The notes beneath the pieces are model-generated. The model was not told the DNA's origin and made no database searches. It saw only the letters and a program-made list of their open reading frames with translations. From contig NZ_VCQU01000016.1 of assembly GCF_012932915.1 (NCBI RefSeq), positions 1 to 64,000 on the forward strand: a stretch of DNA of 64,000 bases, read 5' to 3'. Positions 30,685-39,168 of the stretch are shown here, one piece after another. This DNA comes from Antrihabitans stalactiti (GTDB lineage: Bacteria > Actinomycetota > Actinomycetes > Mycobacteriales > Mycobacteriaceae). A program made the position numbers and the translations under genes. Positions within the stretch are counted from its first letter, which is position 1. The number at the start of each line of letters is the position of its first letter.

Positions 30685-31449
30685 CTAGTTCCGTCGAGTC
30701 AGCAGCTCGGATGGCAACGGCTTCGAATCACCCCACACGGAGTTGAAGCTGTCGGCGTACGTATCGAAGAGGTCGCCGCCGGCTAGCTGGCGCAGATGTA
30801 GCACGGGGGAGTGTGCGGCCATGAGTCCGTAAACGTGAGTGTTGACAAGCATTTCGCTGTCGAAACGATATATCGAGTTGTACAAGGTGGTCTCGTGCAG
30901 CCGGAGCTCAACACCGGGCTCGTCCGAGAGTGACTGGAAGAAGAAAATCGCGTTGCGGATCTTCGCGGCGATTGCTTCTGGACCGATCTTCTCTTCTTTG
31001 CTGCGACTCGTGACGTTCAGGCTGTCTGGATCGCCGAATAGGAATCGGATTTTCGTTCCGGCTTGCGCCTTAGCGCGAAGCGTCTTGATCAGCTTGTGGT
31101 TCTCCGTCAGGAACAATCCAGCGTAGACGAGAATATCTAGTTGATTTGCAGCACTGTCTATTAGCCGAGACCAAACCTCACGCGGCATCTCGTGCCGATG
31201 GGGGTAGACGGCGACAACCTCGGACGTAGCCACTTCTGCTGCGCGTTCTGGCCCGAGCGCGTCCGGCCACAGGAAAGACTCTGATTCGCGGAGCAACGCT
31301 GCGAGCGCGTGCCTGTGTTTTGGATACGGCGTTCGGTCCTTCGTGATCCATCGTTCGATGGTCTTTGCGTCGACGCGAATCGCTTCCGCTGCCGTGTCGG
31401 GTGTCAATCCTTGGCGAAGTAGCGCGTCGCGTAGCCGGTCGTTCGTCAC
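30685..31449 (-). CDS. XRE-type HTH with DUF5919-like domain
   Basis: A 254-residue protein. The HTH is at residues 4-50 (LRDALLRQGLTPDTAAEAIRVDAKTIERWI). The remainder has a phospholipase-D-like/DUF5919 pattern: LDILVYAGLFLTENHKLIKTLRAKAQAGTKIRFLFGDP, later VNTHVYGLMAAHSPVLHLRQ. Such proteins are common regulators in streptomycetes and rhodococci; a nucleotide-sensing role has been suggested by association with Nudix and HD genes, which is also seen here. The repeat region upstream may be its own operator. Confidence 0.78.
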   Translation of the reverse strand: MTNDRLRDALLRQGLTPDTAAEAIRVDAKTIERWITKDRTPYPKHRHALAALLRESESFLWPDALGPERAAEVATSEVVAVYPHRHEMPREVWSRLIDSAANQLDILVYAGLFLTENHKLIKTLRAKAQAGTKIRFLFGDPDSLNVTSRSKEEKIGPEAIAAKIRNAIFFFQSLSDEPGVELRLHETTLYNSIYRFDSEMLVNTHVYGLMAAHSPVLHLRQLAGGDLFDTYADSFNSVWGDSKPLPSELLTRRN

Positions 31450-31466
31450 TGTTCCCCCTAGGAGTC

Positions 31467-31513
31467 GGGACGTCTAGGGACGAGTTTACCACAGGGACGT
31501 CTTGAGACGTCAC
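31467..31513. promoter_or_regulatory. GGGACGTCT repeats upstream of the XRE gene
   Basis: GGGACGTCT occurs at 31467-31475 and again at 31494-31502, exactly 27 bases apart, with GGGACG at 31477 and GAGACGTC at 31504-31511 as partial copies. The repeats lie between the divergent XRE/DUF5919 gene and the excisionase-like gene. They look like operator half-sites for one of the two HTH proteins. Confidence 0.5.
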
Positions 31514-31628
31514 ATCATGTGGTGCTGTCGTCCCGTCTGCGCGCGCGAATCTGGTTGTGCCCGAACCGATCCAAATGCGACCGATCAGGTCACGCGGCCG
31601 GGCGTATTCGCAGAAGGGACTTCATCCA

Positions 31629-31844
31629 ATGAGGACGCGTAATCGATCCGGCGGCGGGGCGCCAGTTTTGATCAGCATTCAGGAGGGTGCCGAACTTGTA
31701 AGAATTCATCCGAGAACTTTGCGCCGATGGATCGCGGAGGGCCGGCTGACGGGCTATCGATTGGGTACCCGCGCAATCCGCGTCGACCAGGGCGAGTGCC
31801 TCGCGCTCGCACAACCATTCGCGACTGCGGGTGGTGCATGGTGA
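31629..31844 (+). CDS. excisionase-like HTH protein
   Basis: A 71-residue protein with a MerR-type/HTH_17 motif (LISIQEGAELVRIHPRTLRRWIAEGRLTGYRLGTRAIRVD). It is the kind of DNA-binding protein that serves as excisionase or as regulator in actinobacterial integrative elements. I used ATG 31629, which begins just before the domain. It is the first gene of an overlapping operon that runs to 38101; its stop overlaps the next start. Confidence 0.78.
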   Translation: MRTRNRSGGGAPVLISIQEGAELVRIHPRTLRRWIAEGRLTGYRLGTRAIRVDQGECLALAQPFATAGGAW

Positions 31845-32245
31845 ACGCCGACGAGATGAAGTTCCGCGATCTCGGGCGGCTGTTCGACCTGTTCGAAGAT
31901 ATGGCGGCATCGGCCCAGTCAATAAGCCCCGATGGCAGGAAGCGTGAGTCTCAATTCTCTAACCAGCGGCTCATGCTCGCGGTCAGTGCGATGGTGGGCG
32001 TCGCCAACGATCAAACGGCAGTCTTGAATATCCTCCGCGAGCGCGCCAGAACCGGAGGGAACGCAGCGCGTGTGAGTCGAGGTGGGGCTGGCATCAGTCG
32101 CGGCGCGCAGCAGGGGACCGGCGAATTACGCGGGCTGCTCACAGAATTCGGCCGCGGACTTCGCTACGCCGACAGAGGTCCTCGCCCAGATCGCCGCCTT
32201 GGCGGTTCGGCGCGGGGCGTCACGCAGACTGGGTCCTTCCGATGA
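31838..32245 (+). CDS. hypothetical protein of the mobilisation operon
   Basis: A 135-residue protein with a helical first half (MKFRDLGRLFDLFEDMAASAQS) and an Arg/Gly-rich C-terminal half. There is no recognisable family. ATG 31838 overlaps the upstream stop, and its TGA overlaps the next ATG (ATGA at 32242), so it is very likely translated despite its low-complexity end. Confidence 0.6.
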   Translation: MVNADEMKFRDLGRLFDLFEDMAASAQSISPDGRKRESQFSNQRLMLAVSAMVGVANDQTAVLNILRERARTGGNAARVSRGGAGISRGAQQGTGELRGLLTEFGRGLRYADRGPRPDRRLGGSARGVTQTGSFR

Positions 32246-32763
32246 TCGGGCCAGTACCCGCGAGCTGGCGGGAATTCAAGGAAGACCCGACGGGGGAGCG
32301 GCATCATGGGGTGCCGTTGCATTTCTGGCGCAATGTCCCGACTGGTCTCGCGACAAGACGGCAGCTCGATCGAATGGGGTTGCGCCGCAATGGACAAGAC
32401 ATCGCCGCTCAGGCCGTCTTGCTGCGGAAGCGCCGAGTCCCTCTGGTCGCCTATTTCTACCGGGTCGACCAAGCCGCGCCGAAACGAACCCCGAGCCAGC
32501 GCCAGCTTGAGGCCCTGACTTTGGCAACATGGACTCGGCAGGCCGACGCGATGGAACGCCACGGGCTCGACGCGACAGGTTTGCGTCAGCAGATCGAAGG
32601 TGCTCGCGCGGACATCGCTGAGCGAGCTGAATCTCGTTTGACAACAACGGACCTCGACTGCAGGGCGCCGAAGTCGGCGAGGACCAACACCATGACTCGT
32701 CCGTTTGCATCCGGTGACGGATTCGACGAGGTGACCCACCACGGTCAGGAGTGGGACCGATGA
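32242..32763 (+). CDS. RRQRL-like small protein
   Basis: A 173-residue protein. GLATRRQLDRMGLRRNGQDIAAQAVLLRKRR, then AYFYRVDQAAPKRTPSQRQLEALTLATWTRQADAMERHG, resemble the RRQRL-motif zinc-binding proteins found in actinobacterial mobile elements. The usual cysteine cluster is not obvious here, so this is a distant or altered member. It overlaps both neighbours by 4 bases. Confidence 0.6.
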   Translation: MIGPVPASWREFKEDPTGERHHGVPLHFWRNVPTGLATRRQLDRMGLRRNGQDIAAQAVLLRKRRVPLVAYFYRVDQAAPKRTPSQRQLEALTLATWTRQADAMERHGLDATGLRQQIEGARADIAERAESRLTTTDLDCRAPKSARTNTMTRPFASGDGFDEVTHHGQEWDR

Positions 32764-33488
32764 CCGGCGACATGAGCAGCGACGGAGGAGAGTTTGTCCG
32801 CGATCCGTACGTCGATCTGCCGCCGGCCGAACGTATTTCGCAACTGGCCTGCGACCTGCACGACGCGCGGACACGGTTGGAGGAACTGCAGAGTCTGCTC
32901 ACCCCAGGCGCTGAGGCAGGACGCCACTTCGTCGCAGCGCAACCCGAGATCGACCGGCTCGCCCATGAGGCGGATCGTCAGCGTCCGTATTGGCTTGCCG
33001 TCGAAGACGGCTGGGAACGCCTCTCCGACGCCGAGGAAGCGAATCTTGATGCCCGCCGACACTTCCACACCCTCCTCACCCGAATCGAGCAAGACCGCAC
33101 CGATGGCGGCGAGACGGCAGTGCCTTGGTTGGACTCGCAGCTATCTGAGGCAGCCCGTGCGATTGGGGACGCGGAATCACGCCGAGACCAGGCCACGTCC
33201 GACTTGGCCGCGGCGTCGGAGACGTTGCTCGATCAGGTCGGGCTGGGCGGGTTGATAACCCACGACGACGTCGATAAGGCCCGCAACGACGCTATGGATC
33301 TCGACTACATCGAACGCAACCTCGCTCGTGAACGGGTCGAGGCGATCGAAGGGCAGCTGTTGCGCGCGAACGGAACGCTGCAGCGCTCCTCGCCGGGAAG
33401 TGAGCTGATCGAGGGCCACCCGTTCGCGCACGCCGCTAGCCGTACCTTCGGTGCCGAGTCTGGCCACGCCCACGAATGGGAGCGGTGA
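32760..33488 (+). CDS. coiled-coil protein of the mobilisation operon
   Basis: A 242-residue, highly charged helical protein (DLHDARTRLEELQSLL, HFHTLLTRIEQD, LSEAARAIGDAESRRDQATSDLAAASETLLDQVG). It reads like the C-terminal coiled-coil part of large relaxases, but no relaxase catalytic motif is present, so this is only a resemblance. ATG 32760 overlaps the previous stop; its own stop overlaps the next start by one base (TGATG). Confidence 0.55.
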   Translation: MTGDMSSDGGEFVRDPYVDLPPAERISQLACDLHDARTRLEELQSLLTPGAEAGRHFVAAQPEIDRLAHEADRQRPYWLAVEDGWERLSDAEEANLDARRHFHTLLTRIEQDRTDGGETAVPWLDSQLSEAARAIGDAESRRDQATSDLAAASETLLDQVGLGGLITHDDVDKARNDAMDLDYIERNLARERVEAIEGQLLRANGTLQRSSPGSELIEGHPFAHAASRTFGAESGHAHEWER

Positions 33489-34222
33489 TGAACACTCAAA
33501 TCAACCTCGGCCCCCGCGACATGGACGCCTTGCTATGGCTCGCCGAAATGTACGGCCAACCGATGACCGTCGTCGCCGGACTGCTCGACGTGGACATTCA
33601 CAACGCGTATCGGATCGTGCGGCGGTGGCGTGCAGCCGGCATGGTTGCGAAAGCGGGGTACCGGCCGGTGCCTGGACCGTCTTGGGTGTTTCCGACGCGA
33701 TCGGCAGCGGAGGGTCTACTCGATTCGTATGTGCGGTACTGGATTCCAACCGCAAAGATGGCTGCTCATCACTCGACCGTCGGGTGGGTGAGGCTCGCGT
33801 TGACCGGGCCGAGCCTCGACCGATGGACCTCGGAGCGGTTGCTTCGGCTCGAGGTGGGACCGGCCAAAGCGGGGGAGACCCGCAAGCACATCCACGATGG
33901 CCGCTACACCGATGATCTCGGTAAGCGCTGGGCCGTCGAGGTCGAGCTGACTGAAAAGTCAAAAACAGCAGGCGAATTAGCGGTGCGGATGGCGTACGAG
34001 ACCGCACGCGATGCCGGCCTGGACGGCCTCATCTACTACTACCGAACCACGGCCGTGAAGAAGGCGGTCACACGGGCAGCGGCATTGCTGGACGGTCCGG
34101 GGAAGGAGGGCGCACCGAAATTCTTCACCGTTGATCTGCAGGATCTGCTCGCGGACAGGACTTCGGCCCGCTCCTCGCAGGACGTCGCTCTCGACGAAGC
34201 CGATGGGGCGATGTCGTCATGA
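33488..34222 (+). CDS. replication-relaxation family protein
   Basis: A 244-residue protein. Residues 1-75 form a winged helix (LGPRDMDALLWLAEMYGQPMTVVAGLLDVDIHNAYRIVRRWRAAGMV). The C-terminal part has KRWAVEVELTEKSKTAGELAVRM, a nuclease-like or PD-(D/E)xK-like strand-helix pattern seen in replication-relaxation proteins of integrative elements. They are thought to open or process the transfer origin. It sits directly before the coupling ATPase, coupled by ATGA overlap. Confidence 0.75.
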   Translation: MNTQINLGPRDMDALLWLAEMYGQPMTVVAGLLDVDIHNAYRIVRRWRAAGMVAKAGYRPVPGPSWVFPTRSAAEGLLDSYVRYWIPTAKMAAHHSTVGWVRLALTGPSLDRWTSERLLRLEVGPAKAGETRKHIHDGRYTDDLGKRWAVEVELTEKSKTAGELAVRMAYETARDAGLDGLIYYYRTTAVKKAVTRAAALLDGPGKEGAPKFFTVDLQDLLADRTSARSSQDVALDEADGAMSS

Positions 34223-36273
34223 CAGCGCAGACGCTAGTGGTCCCGCCGAATGGCCCACCTAGTGATCTCGTCAGACGGGGTAATGAGTTGCTGGACAAGC
34301 TATCCAGCTTGCACATCGGCGACATCCTGCACGTGATCGGGATTATCGCCGCGACATGGTTGGCGGTGCTCATCCTGGTGCTCGTCGCGGCCACCGTGTT
34401 CGGTTGGTCGCCGGCGCGGCTGCGGAACTGGAGCGTCGGATCGCTACTGATACCAAGCGTGGCCATGCTGACCGATGTCGGCTGGACCGCACCCATCCTG
34501 CAATTCCATGGCGGCACGGCCGAAGTGCTTCATGGCACGCTCTCGAACGGCATCTCCTCGATGGCGGTGTTGATTGTCCCAGCCGCCTGGATCGCAGCGA
34601 CCGCGCTGTACACGCACAAGCGGGTCAAGCTCGCCACGACCGGCTATCAGAACGCGGCCCACACCGAACGTGCAGTGTGGGCGCACACACAACGTCAGTT
34701 GCGGTCGGCGGGGCGGATGTCGCGCCACGGAGTGCCATTTACTACCGGTGGTTTGAATCCTCAGCCCGTGCTCGGTCGTTTGGCGAGCGAGGATTCCTCG
34801 GCGCCACCCAAGTCGATGCTGCGGGAGTTGTTCGGCCGCAACGAATCGCTCCTTGTCATGCCGTTGATCAAATTCGCCGAACACCTGATCAGCGTGGGCA
34901 ACACCGGGTCCGGAAAGACAACGTTGATGTTCAGGGCGATCCTGTCCTGGTACGTGACGGTGTGGACGCGGCATGGCCAGTGGTGGCGCACCAACCGCCA
35001 AGGTCGCCCGCTGGCGATCATCGTTGACTGCAACGGCGGCCCGAAGAGTGTTGATGCCGCGGAAGCGCTCCGTGACGTGTTCGTCAGCCGTCTGGGCGTC
35101 CCGGCGGATCGGTTCGGGATCTTCCCGCGCGACGTGCAGCTCGACCTGTGGAACATGGACCGTGACGACATGCGCGTCGTTTTGGGGTCGATGATCTCGG
35201 GTGGCAATACCCCGACCACGGACACCGAGAAGTACTTCCACGAGATCCGGGAAACGCTGATCCACCTGATCGTCGACGCCCCCAAGGAGTTTGACGCGGA
35301 CCGGACGCCGATAGGGGAGAACCCACCCAGGGACGGGATCGAATTCTTATCCCGGTTCGAGCCGAACAAATTGGCCCGTCTGTGGGGCGGGGTGTTCGAC
35401 GCGAGGGTGCCGTGGGGTGGCGCACCTGGGGTGGACTTGGAGATCGGCTCCTTGCTCGCGGGCAAGCAACCGGTGCTCCATTCCGCGAGAGCGGAATTCG
35501 GCAATCTGCTCCGGGTCATCGGCGCCGGATTCGACGGCGCCACGACGTTCACCGATTTCGACGTCCTCTACTGCGTGTTGGAAGGAACCAGCCAACCCGA
35601 CCGCGCACGCGCCCAATTCGGCGCCCTCGGTTGCATGTTGGAGCAACTCGCCACCAAACAACATGGCCGCACGTGCCAGGTGTTCTTCGACGAGTTCTCC
35701 GCGGTGTCCGACGGCAAATCTCGTGCGGCGGCGTGGGTGCAACGATTCCGCAAGGCCTCGATCGGCACCGTCTGGTTCGCGCAAAACTGGATCGGCCTCG
35801 GCCCCGACGACGACAACCGAGAGAGCCTGGTCGACGCCGGGGCCGGCGGTGCACTGTTGGCCCGCCAAGAAGGTGGGGACAAGCTGTGCAAAAAGTTCGG
35901 TACCAAACGCGGTTTCGAGCTGTCCCGCAAGCTGATCCGCGGCGCCGCCCACGGCGACGAGGGAAATATGCAAGCCCACGATGGGTGGTTGGTCGACCCG
36001 AACCGACTGCGCACTCTGTCCAAAGGCGACATCGCCCATGCGTCCGCGGGCAGGGTCCGTTGGGGCCACATCACCCCGCTCGACCACGCCGCGCTCGCCG
36101 CACTGCGGCCCCTCGTCGGGATCGAGGCAATGGAAACCCGTCCCGTACAACCGCAAACGTCCGCCCCATCGGCCGCAGAGAACGTGATCGATCTGGCCTA
36201 TCGACGCAAATCCGGCAGCCCAGAGTTCGAGAAACCATTCAACACTGACGAACAAGAAGGTGGCCGGTCATGA
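34219..36273 (+). CDS. VirD4/TraG-type coupling ATPase
   Basis: A 684-residue type IV coupling protein that would pump DNA into the transfer channel. Membrane helices lie at about residues 36-62 and 112-130. Walker A is GNTGSGKT (227-234), and Walker B is QVFFDEFSAV with a TraM-recognition-like C-terminal part (FRKASIGTVWFAQNW). The gene overlaps its neighbours by 4 bases and is the central energy component of the mobilisation operon; the T4SS-like channel genes are 11 kb downstream. Confidence 0.88.
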   Translation: MTAQTLVVPPNGPPSDLVRRGNELLDKLSSLHIGDILHVIGIIAATWLAVLILVLVAATVFGWSPARLRNWSVGSLLIPSVAMLTDVGWTAPILQFHGGTAEVLHGTLSNGISSMAVLIVPAAWIAATALYTHKRVKLATTGYQNAAHTERAVWAHTQRQLRSAGRMSRHGVPFTTGGLNPQPVLGRLASEDSSAPPKSMLRELFGRNESLLVMPLIKFAEHLISVGNTGSGKTTLMFRAILSWYVTVWTRHGQWWRTNRQGRPLAIIVDCNGGPKSVDAAEALRDVFVSRLGVPADRFGIFPRDVQLDLWNMDRDDMRVVLGSMISGGNTPTTDTEKYFHEIRETLIHLIVDAPKEFDADRTPIGENPPRDGIEFLSRFEPNKLARLWGGVFDARVPWGGAPGVDLEIGSLLAGKQPVLHSARAEFGNLLRVIGAGFDGATTFTDFDVLYCVLEGTSQPDRARAQFGALGCMLEQLATKQHGRTCQVFFDEFSAVSDGKSRAAAWVQRFRKASIGTVWFAQNWIGLGPDDDNRESLVDAGAGGALLARQEGGDKLCKKFGTKRGFELSRKLIRGAAHGDEGNMQAHDGWLVDPNRLRTLSKGDIAHASAGRVRWGHITPLDHAALAALRPLVGIEAMETRPVQPQTSAPSAAENVIDLAYRRKSGSPEFEKPFNTDEQEGGRS

Positions 36274-36803
36274 CGAGCCCGGACGAGCACGGCGAAGAGT
36301 TCCGGAACAACGACGCGAACGAGATCGTCAACCGGATCATTGTCGACCAGTTCGAACCCGAGATGCACGGCACCGAAGCCGCCGACCTCGCGACCAAACT
36401 GGTCGCGGTCCCGATCATTCCGGACGGCGGATGCATCGGTCGGACGTTCGGAACCCGACTCCGCGAGACGAGCAGTGTCCGCGACGTATTGCGGGTGTGG
36501 TCGCCAGGTCTGAGCGCGACGGCCTTGTTCGTGTTGTGTGCGTTGGTGTTTCCGCTGACTCCGCCATTGGTGGCCTACGGGATCGCGATGGTCGGGTTCG
36601 GGTGGTGGCACGCCGCTGGGCGACCGCGGCTGGTCGCAGTCCTTCGAATGCTCTTCCACGCGTCCAAGTTGACTTTGCGACTCGGCGCGCAGGTCGGGCT
36701 GTTCCTGGTCCGCCTGGCCCGCGTCACGGGGCGGGCGATCGCTCGTAAGAAGAACGCCCGCCGCATCGCGTTCGGAGCCCGCCTCCGCCGCAGCACGAAT
36801 TGA
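36270..36803 (+). CDS. small membrane protein of the mobilisation operon
   Basis: A 177-residue protein with one or two membrane segments (SATALFVLCALVFPLTPPLVAYGIAMVGFGWW, residues about 76-110) and a basic C-terminus ending in ARKKNARRIAFGARLRR. It overlaps the coupling ATPase gene and probably assists it at the membrane. No family is recognised. Confidence 0.65.
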   Translation: MTSPDEHGEEFRNNDANEIVNRIIVDQFEPEMHGTEAADLATKLVAVPIIPDGGCIGRTFGTRLRETSSVRDVLRVWSPGLSATALFVLCALVFPLTPPLVAYGIAMVGFGWWHAAGRPRLVAVLRMLFHASKLTLRLGAQVGLFLVRLARVTGRAIARKKNARRIAFGARLRRSTN

Positions 36804-36828
36804 CCGAACCCGACAGGAAGGAATTGCC

Positions 36829-37335
36829 ATGTCAGAGAACGATGCCGATGAATACAGCACTGAAGTTGCTCGCGGGAGACTGGGGCCAACCTCCGACCGG
36901 GAAGTCGGTGTTGCGGCTGCCGACGCCGAGAAACTCAGCACCGCAACGGAATCGATCACCGACTCGGGGGGCGTCGATTCCGCCGTCGAGAGGAATGCGC
37001 TCCAGACCCGAAATGATCACCTTGCACAACAAGTGGAGGCCTTGACCCGGCAGAACGAGCGCCTCGTCGCGGCGCTGAAGTCCCAGAGCATCGAGCGCAA
37101 TCAACTCACGACGACCGTCGCAGAACAAAGCCGAGCGTTCGCGTACCTGCAGGCCCGATTCGATCGTGTTACTACCGAGCTCCACCGGTTCGGCGATGAA
37201 CTAGGAGGCGACTGGTCCGCGCAAGCCGAACCGCCCGGAACAGCCGATGAGCACGTCAACGGCTTCGCTGCCGCCGCATCGGAATCGGGCCGCGGATTTG
37301 GCGTTGGCCGCGACAGGGAGGGGATGGGGGAATGA
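36829..37335 (+). CDS. coiled-coil protein
   Basis: A 168-residue acidic protein with a clear coiled coil (NDHLAQQVEALTRQNERLVAALKSQS, then RNQLTTTVAEQSRAFAYLQARFDRVTTELHRFGDELG) at residues about 62-125. No catalytic motif is present. A GGAAGGA ribosome site lies 7 bases before ATG 36829. It may be a scaffold for transfer or plasmid-like maintenance. Confidence 0.65.
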   Translation: MSENDADEYSTEVARGRLGPTSDREVGVAAADAEKLSTATESITDSGGVDSAVERNALQTRNDHLAQQVEALTRQNERLVAALKSQSIERNQLTTTVAEQSRAFAYLQARFDRVTTELHRFGDELGGDWSAQAEPPGTADEHVNGFAAAASESGRGFGVGRDREGMGE

Positions 37336-37388
37336 GCACTGACGGTGAGCACGCCGACCGTCTGCTCCTCGTCGGGTGCGCGCTGTGA
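37332..37388 (+). CDS. 18-residue linking ORF
   Basis: ATG 37332 overlaps the preceding stop (ATGA) and the ORF stop at 37386-37388 overlaps the GTG of the next gene. It would encode MSTDGEHADRLLLVGCAL. Such perfect chaining suggests it is translated and couples the DUF2637 gene to the operon; the peptide itself may have no function. Confidence 0.4.
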   Translation: MSTDGEHADRLLLVGCAL

Positions 37389-38101
37389 CCGCCCCGGAGC
37401 GAGCTGCCCGCTACAGCGCTGTCACGACGACTGTCACCATCGGCGCCGCCAGCTTCGTGTTGTCGTTCGAGGCATTGCGTGACCTGGCGGCAATGGCCGG
37501 CCAACCATCGGGGTTGGCCTGGCTGTGGCCAGTCATTGTCGACGGCTCGATTTTGCAAGCGACTGTCGCGGTCGTCGCATCGTCCGGGCACGCCGTCGCA
37601 GCAGGATCGCGACGCTTCTTCTGGACAGTCCTGGGTGTCGCCGCGTGCGTGTCGGTCATTGGGAATGCACTGCACGCGACCGTGTCCGACGGGCGAGTAC
37701 TCGCGCCGGTCGTCGCGGCTGGTGTCGCGACTGTCGCACCGGTGTCGTTGATGGCCGCAACGCACGGTCTTGCCGTACTGGTCAGGAACCCTGCGACAAC
37801 GCGCGACAGTTGCGCGACGGGCATTGCGACAGCTGCCGACTCGGATCGGGCGGTCGACGACGCAACCGCGACGGGCGACGACGACGGCGCGTCGCGAAAC
37901 GACACCGATCCGTCTGGTCCGGTTGATCGTGTCGCGCGCGTGCTCCAACTCGGCCGTGAAGGGTTGTCGTCTCGCCAGATCGCGGCTCGGATCGGTATCC
38001 ATCACTCCACGGCCGCGCGCATTCTCGCCGACAACCGCGACACCAGCGGCGCCAGTTTCCGTCTCATCTCCGGCGAACGCGACGACGACCAACATCAGTG
38101 A
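37385..38101 (+). CDS. DUF2637 membrane protein with HTH
   Basis: A 238-residue protein. The DUF2637 part has four membrane segments (for example SFVLSFEALRDLAAMAG and LAWLWPVIVDGSILQATVAVVAS). The C-terminal third is disordered and then ends with an HTH (GLSSRQIAARIGIHHSTAARIL). DUF2637 proteins are typical of actinobacterial mobile elements and resemble plasmid-spread proteins. The start GTG 37385 is chosen because it overlaps the linking ORF; GTG 37376 is the alternative. Confidence 0.78.
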   Translation: MTAPERAARYSAVTTTVTIGAASFVLSFEALRDLAAMAGQPSGLAWLWPVIVDGSILQATVAVVASSGHAVAAGSRRFFWTVLGVAACVSVIGNALHATVSDGRVLAPVVAAGVATVAPVSLMAATHGLAVLVRNPATTRDSCATGIATAADSDRAVDDATATGDDDGASRNDTDPSGPVDRVARVLQLGREGLSSRQIAARIGIHHSTAARILADNRDTSGASFRLISGERDDDQHQ

Positions 38102-38111
38102 ACGCACATTT

Positions 38112-38139
38112 GTCGTCTGGAATCCAAATGAGACGACAC
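38112..38139. promoter_or_regulatory. inverted repeat TGTCGTCT...AGACGACA
   Basis: An 8-bp perfect inverted repeat, 38112-38119 and 38132-38139, with a 12-base spacer, lies 10 bases after the DUF2637 stop. It is a candidate operator or a weak hairpin before the terminator at 38220. Confidence 0.4.
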
Positions 38140-38219
38140 CTCGGCGGCGTCGATGTGAAATGGCATGCGTGCCGCCCATCGTCTCGAAAAGTAAGCCCGT
38201 GAGCGCTTTTCGCCGACTG

Positions 38220-38260
38220 GACGACCCCCGACGCTCCACAAGTCGGGGGTCGTCTTGTTT
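38220..38260 (+). terminator. terminator of the mobilisation operon
   Basis: A perfect 13-bp stem, GACGACCCCCGAC (38220-38232) and GTCGGGGGTCGTC (38242-38254), with a 9-base loop, is followed by TTGTTT. It lies 120 bases after the last operon gene. Confidence 0.85.
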
Positions 38261-38471
38261 GTCGCGAAGAGTCTCATTCGCAGTCAGCGTGCTGAATCAC
38301 ACCGGATACACGGTCGGGCTCGCGAAGTTGGCGGCACCCACCGGACCCGGTGTTGATCTTGCTTACCGGTGCGAATCGATGGTCCCTCGATGGTCAATCT
38401 ATTGACACAACTTGTATCACCGAATGGCACCCGATTCTCGCCAATTTATTGGCCTGACCTGCGTCAACGCG

Positions 38472-38562
38472 CAGCCCCCACCCACCCACCCGAGTCCGGT
38501 ATCTCATACCCACTTCGTGAACAGGCATGAGATACCGGACTCAGGTGGGTGGGTGGGGGCTG
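38472..38562. repeat. 36-bp near-perfect inverted repeat
   Basis: The left arm (38472-38507, starting CAGCCCCCACCC and ending GGTATCTCAT) pairs with the right arm (38527-38562, starting ATGAGATACCGG and ending GGGGGCTG) at 35 of 36 positions. The loop is 19 bases. The outer half is a run of C- and G-triplets and the inner half contains CCGGTATCTCAT. It lies in a gene-free stretch between the mobilisation operon and the next genes and has no T-tail. It may be a transfer or replication origin element. Confidence 0.85.
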
Positions 38563-39168
38563 GAAAAGACGAAGAGATCAGAAGCGGAGGACGAAACGAT
38601 AAAGCGACAAATGACTGAGTTTGGTTGGGTTGGGTACTGAGCTTGCGTTTTGTCGGTGCTTGCGTTGGGAAGGCGCGAGCTTCGCCGCGCCGTCGCGGGT
38701 GGACGAACGTACAAGGCGGCGGTCTACTGACGGCGCGGACGCGGTGTTGAGGGTTAGGTCGCGTGAACGCAGCGACGCTGAGGCGGGGCGCGCACGACAG
38801 CGTGGTGGCGCGGCGCGTGTCGGATTGACCTGCCGCGGTTGACGTGTCGGACGGGCAGTAGGGAATGCGCCGCCTTCGGCGGCGTGGGGTTGGGAGCGTG
38901 GTCGGGAGGGTCGTCGTCCGAGTCGCCCAAGCCCACCATGCCGGGGGCCCGTCCCGTCAACCCACGCTCCCGGGCCCTTCCGCGTGTTCTCCTTCGTCGC
39001 CCACGCGCTCCGACCACTTTCACCCAGCCTGCCGGCTGCGGTCGGCTGCATGTTCTCGCGAGGGAGAAAGTGGCCGACGACGGCCCTCCGCTCTTCGGGG
39101 TTGACGGGCCACCCTCGACCTGGTGTCCGTGTGCGTCTCTACCGACTCGCAGAAAGGCACCTACCGAA
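38563..39168. other. 606-base gene-free stretch
   Basis: Open frames exist in all directions because of high GC, but none has a recognisable product or ribosome site. Apart from the inverted repeat just before it and the ribosome site AGAAAGG at 39151, which serves the gene at 39169, I see no clear feature. Confidence 0.5.

Noticed and set aside
38621-39168. Frames in the stretch after the large inverted repeat as genes
   Set aside because: They are arginine-rich high-GC shadows; the convincing ribosome site only occurs before ATG 39169.
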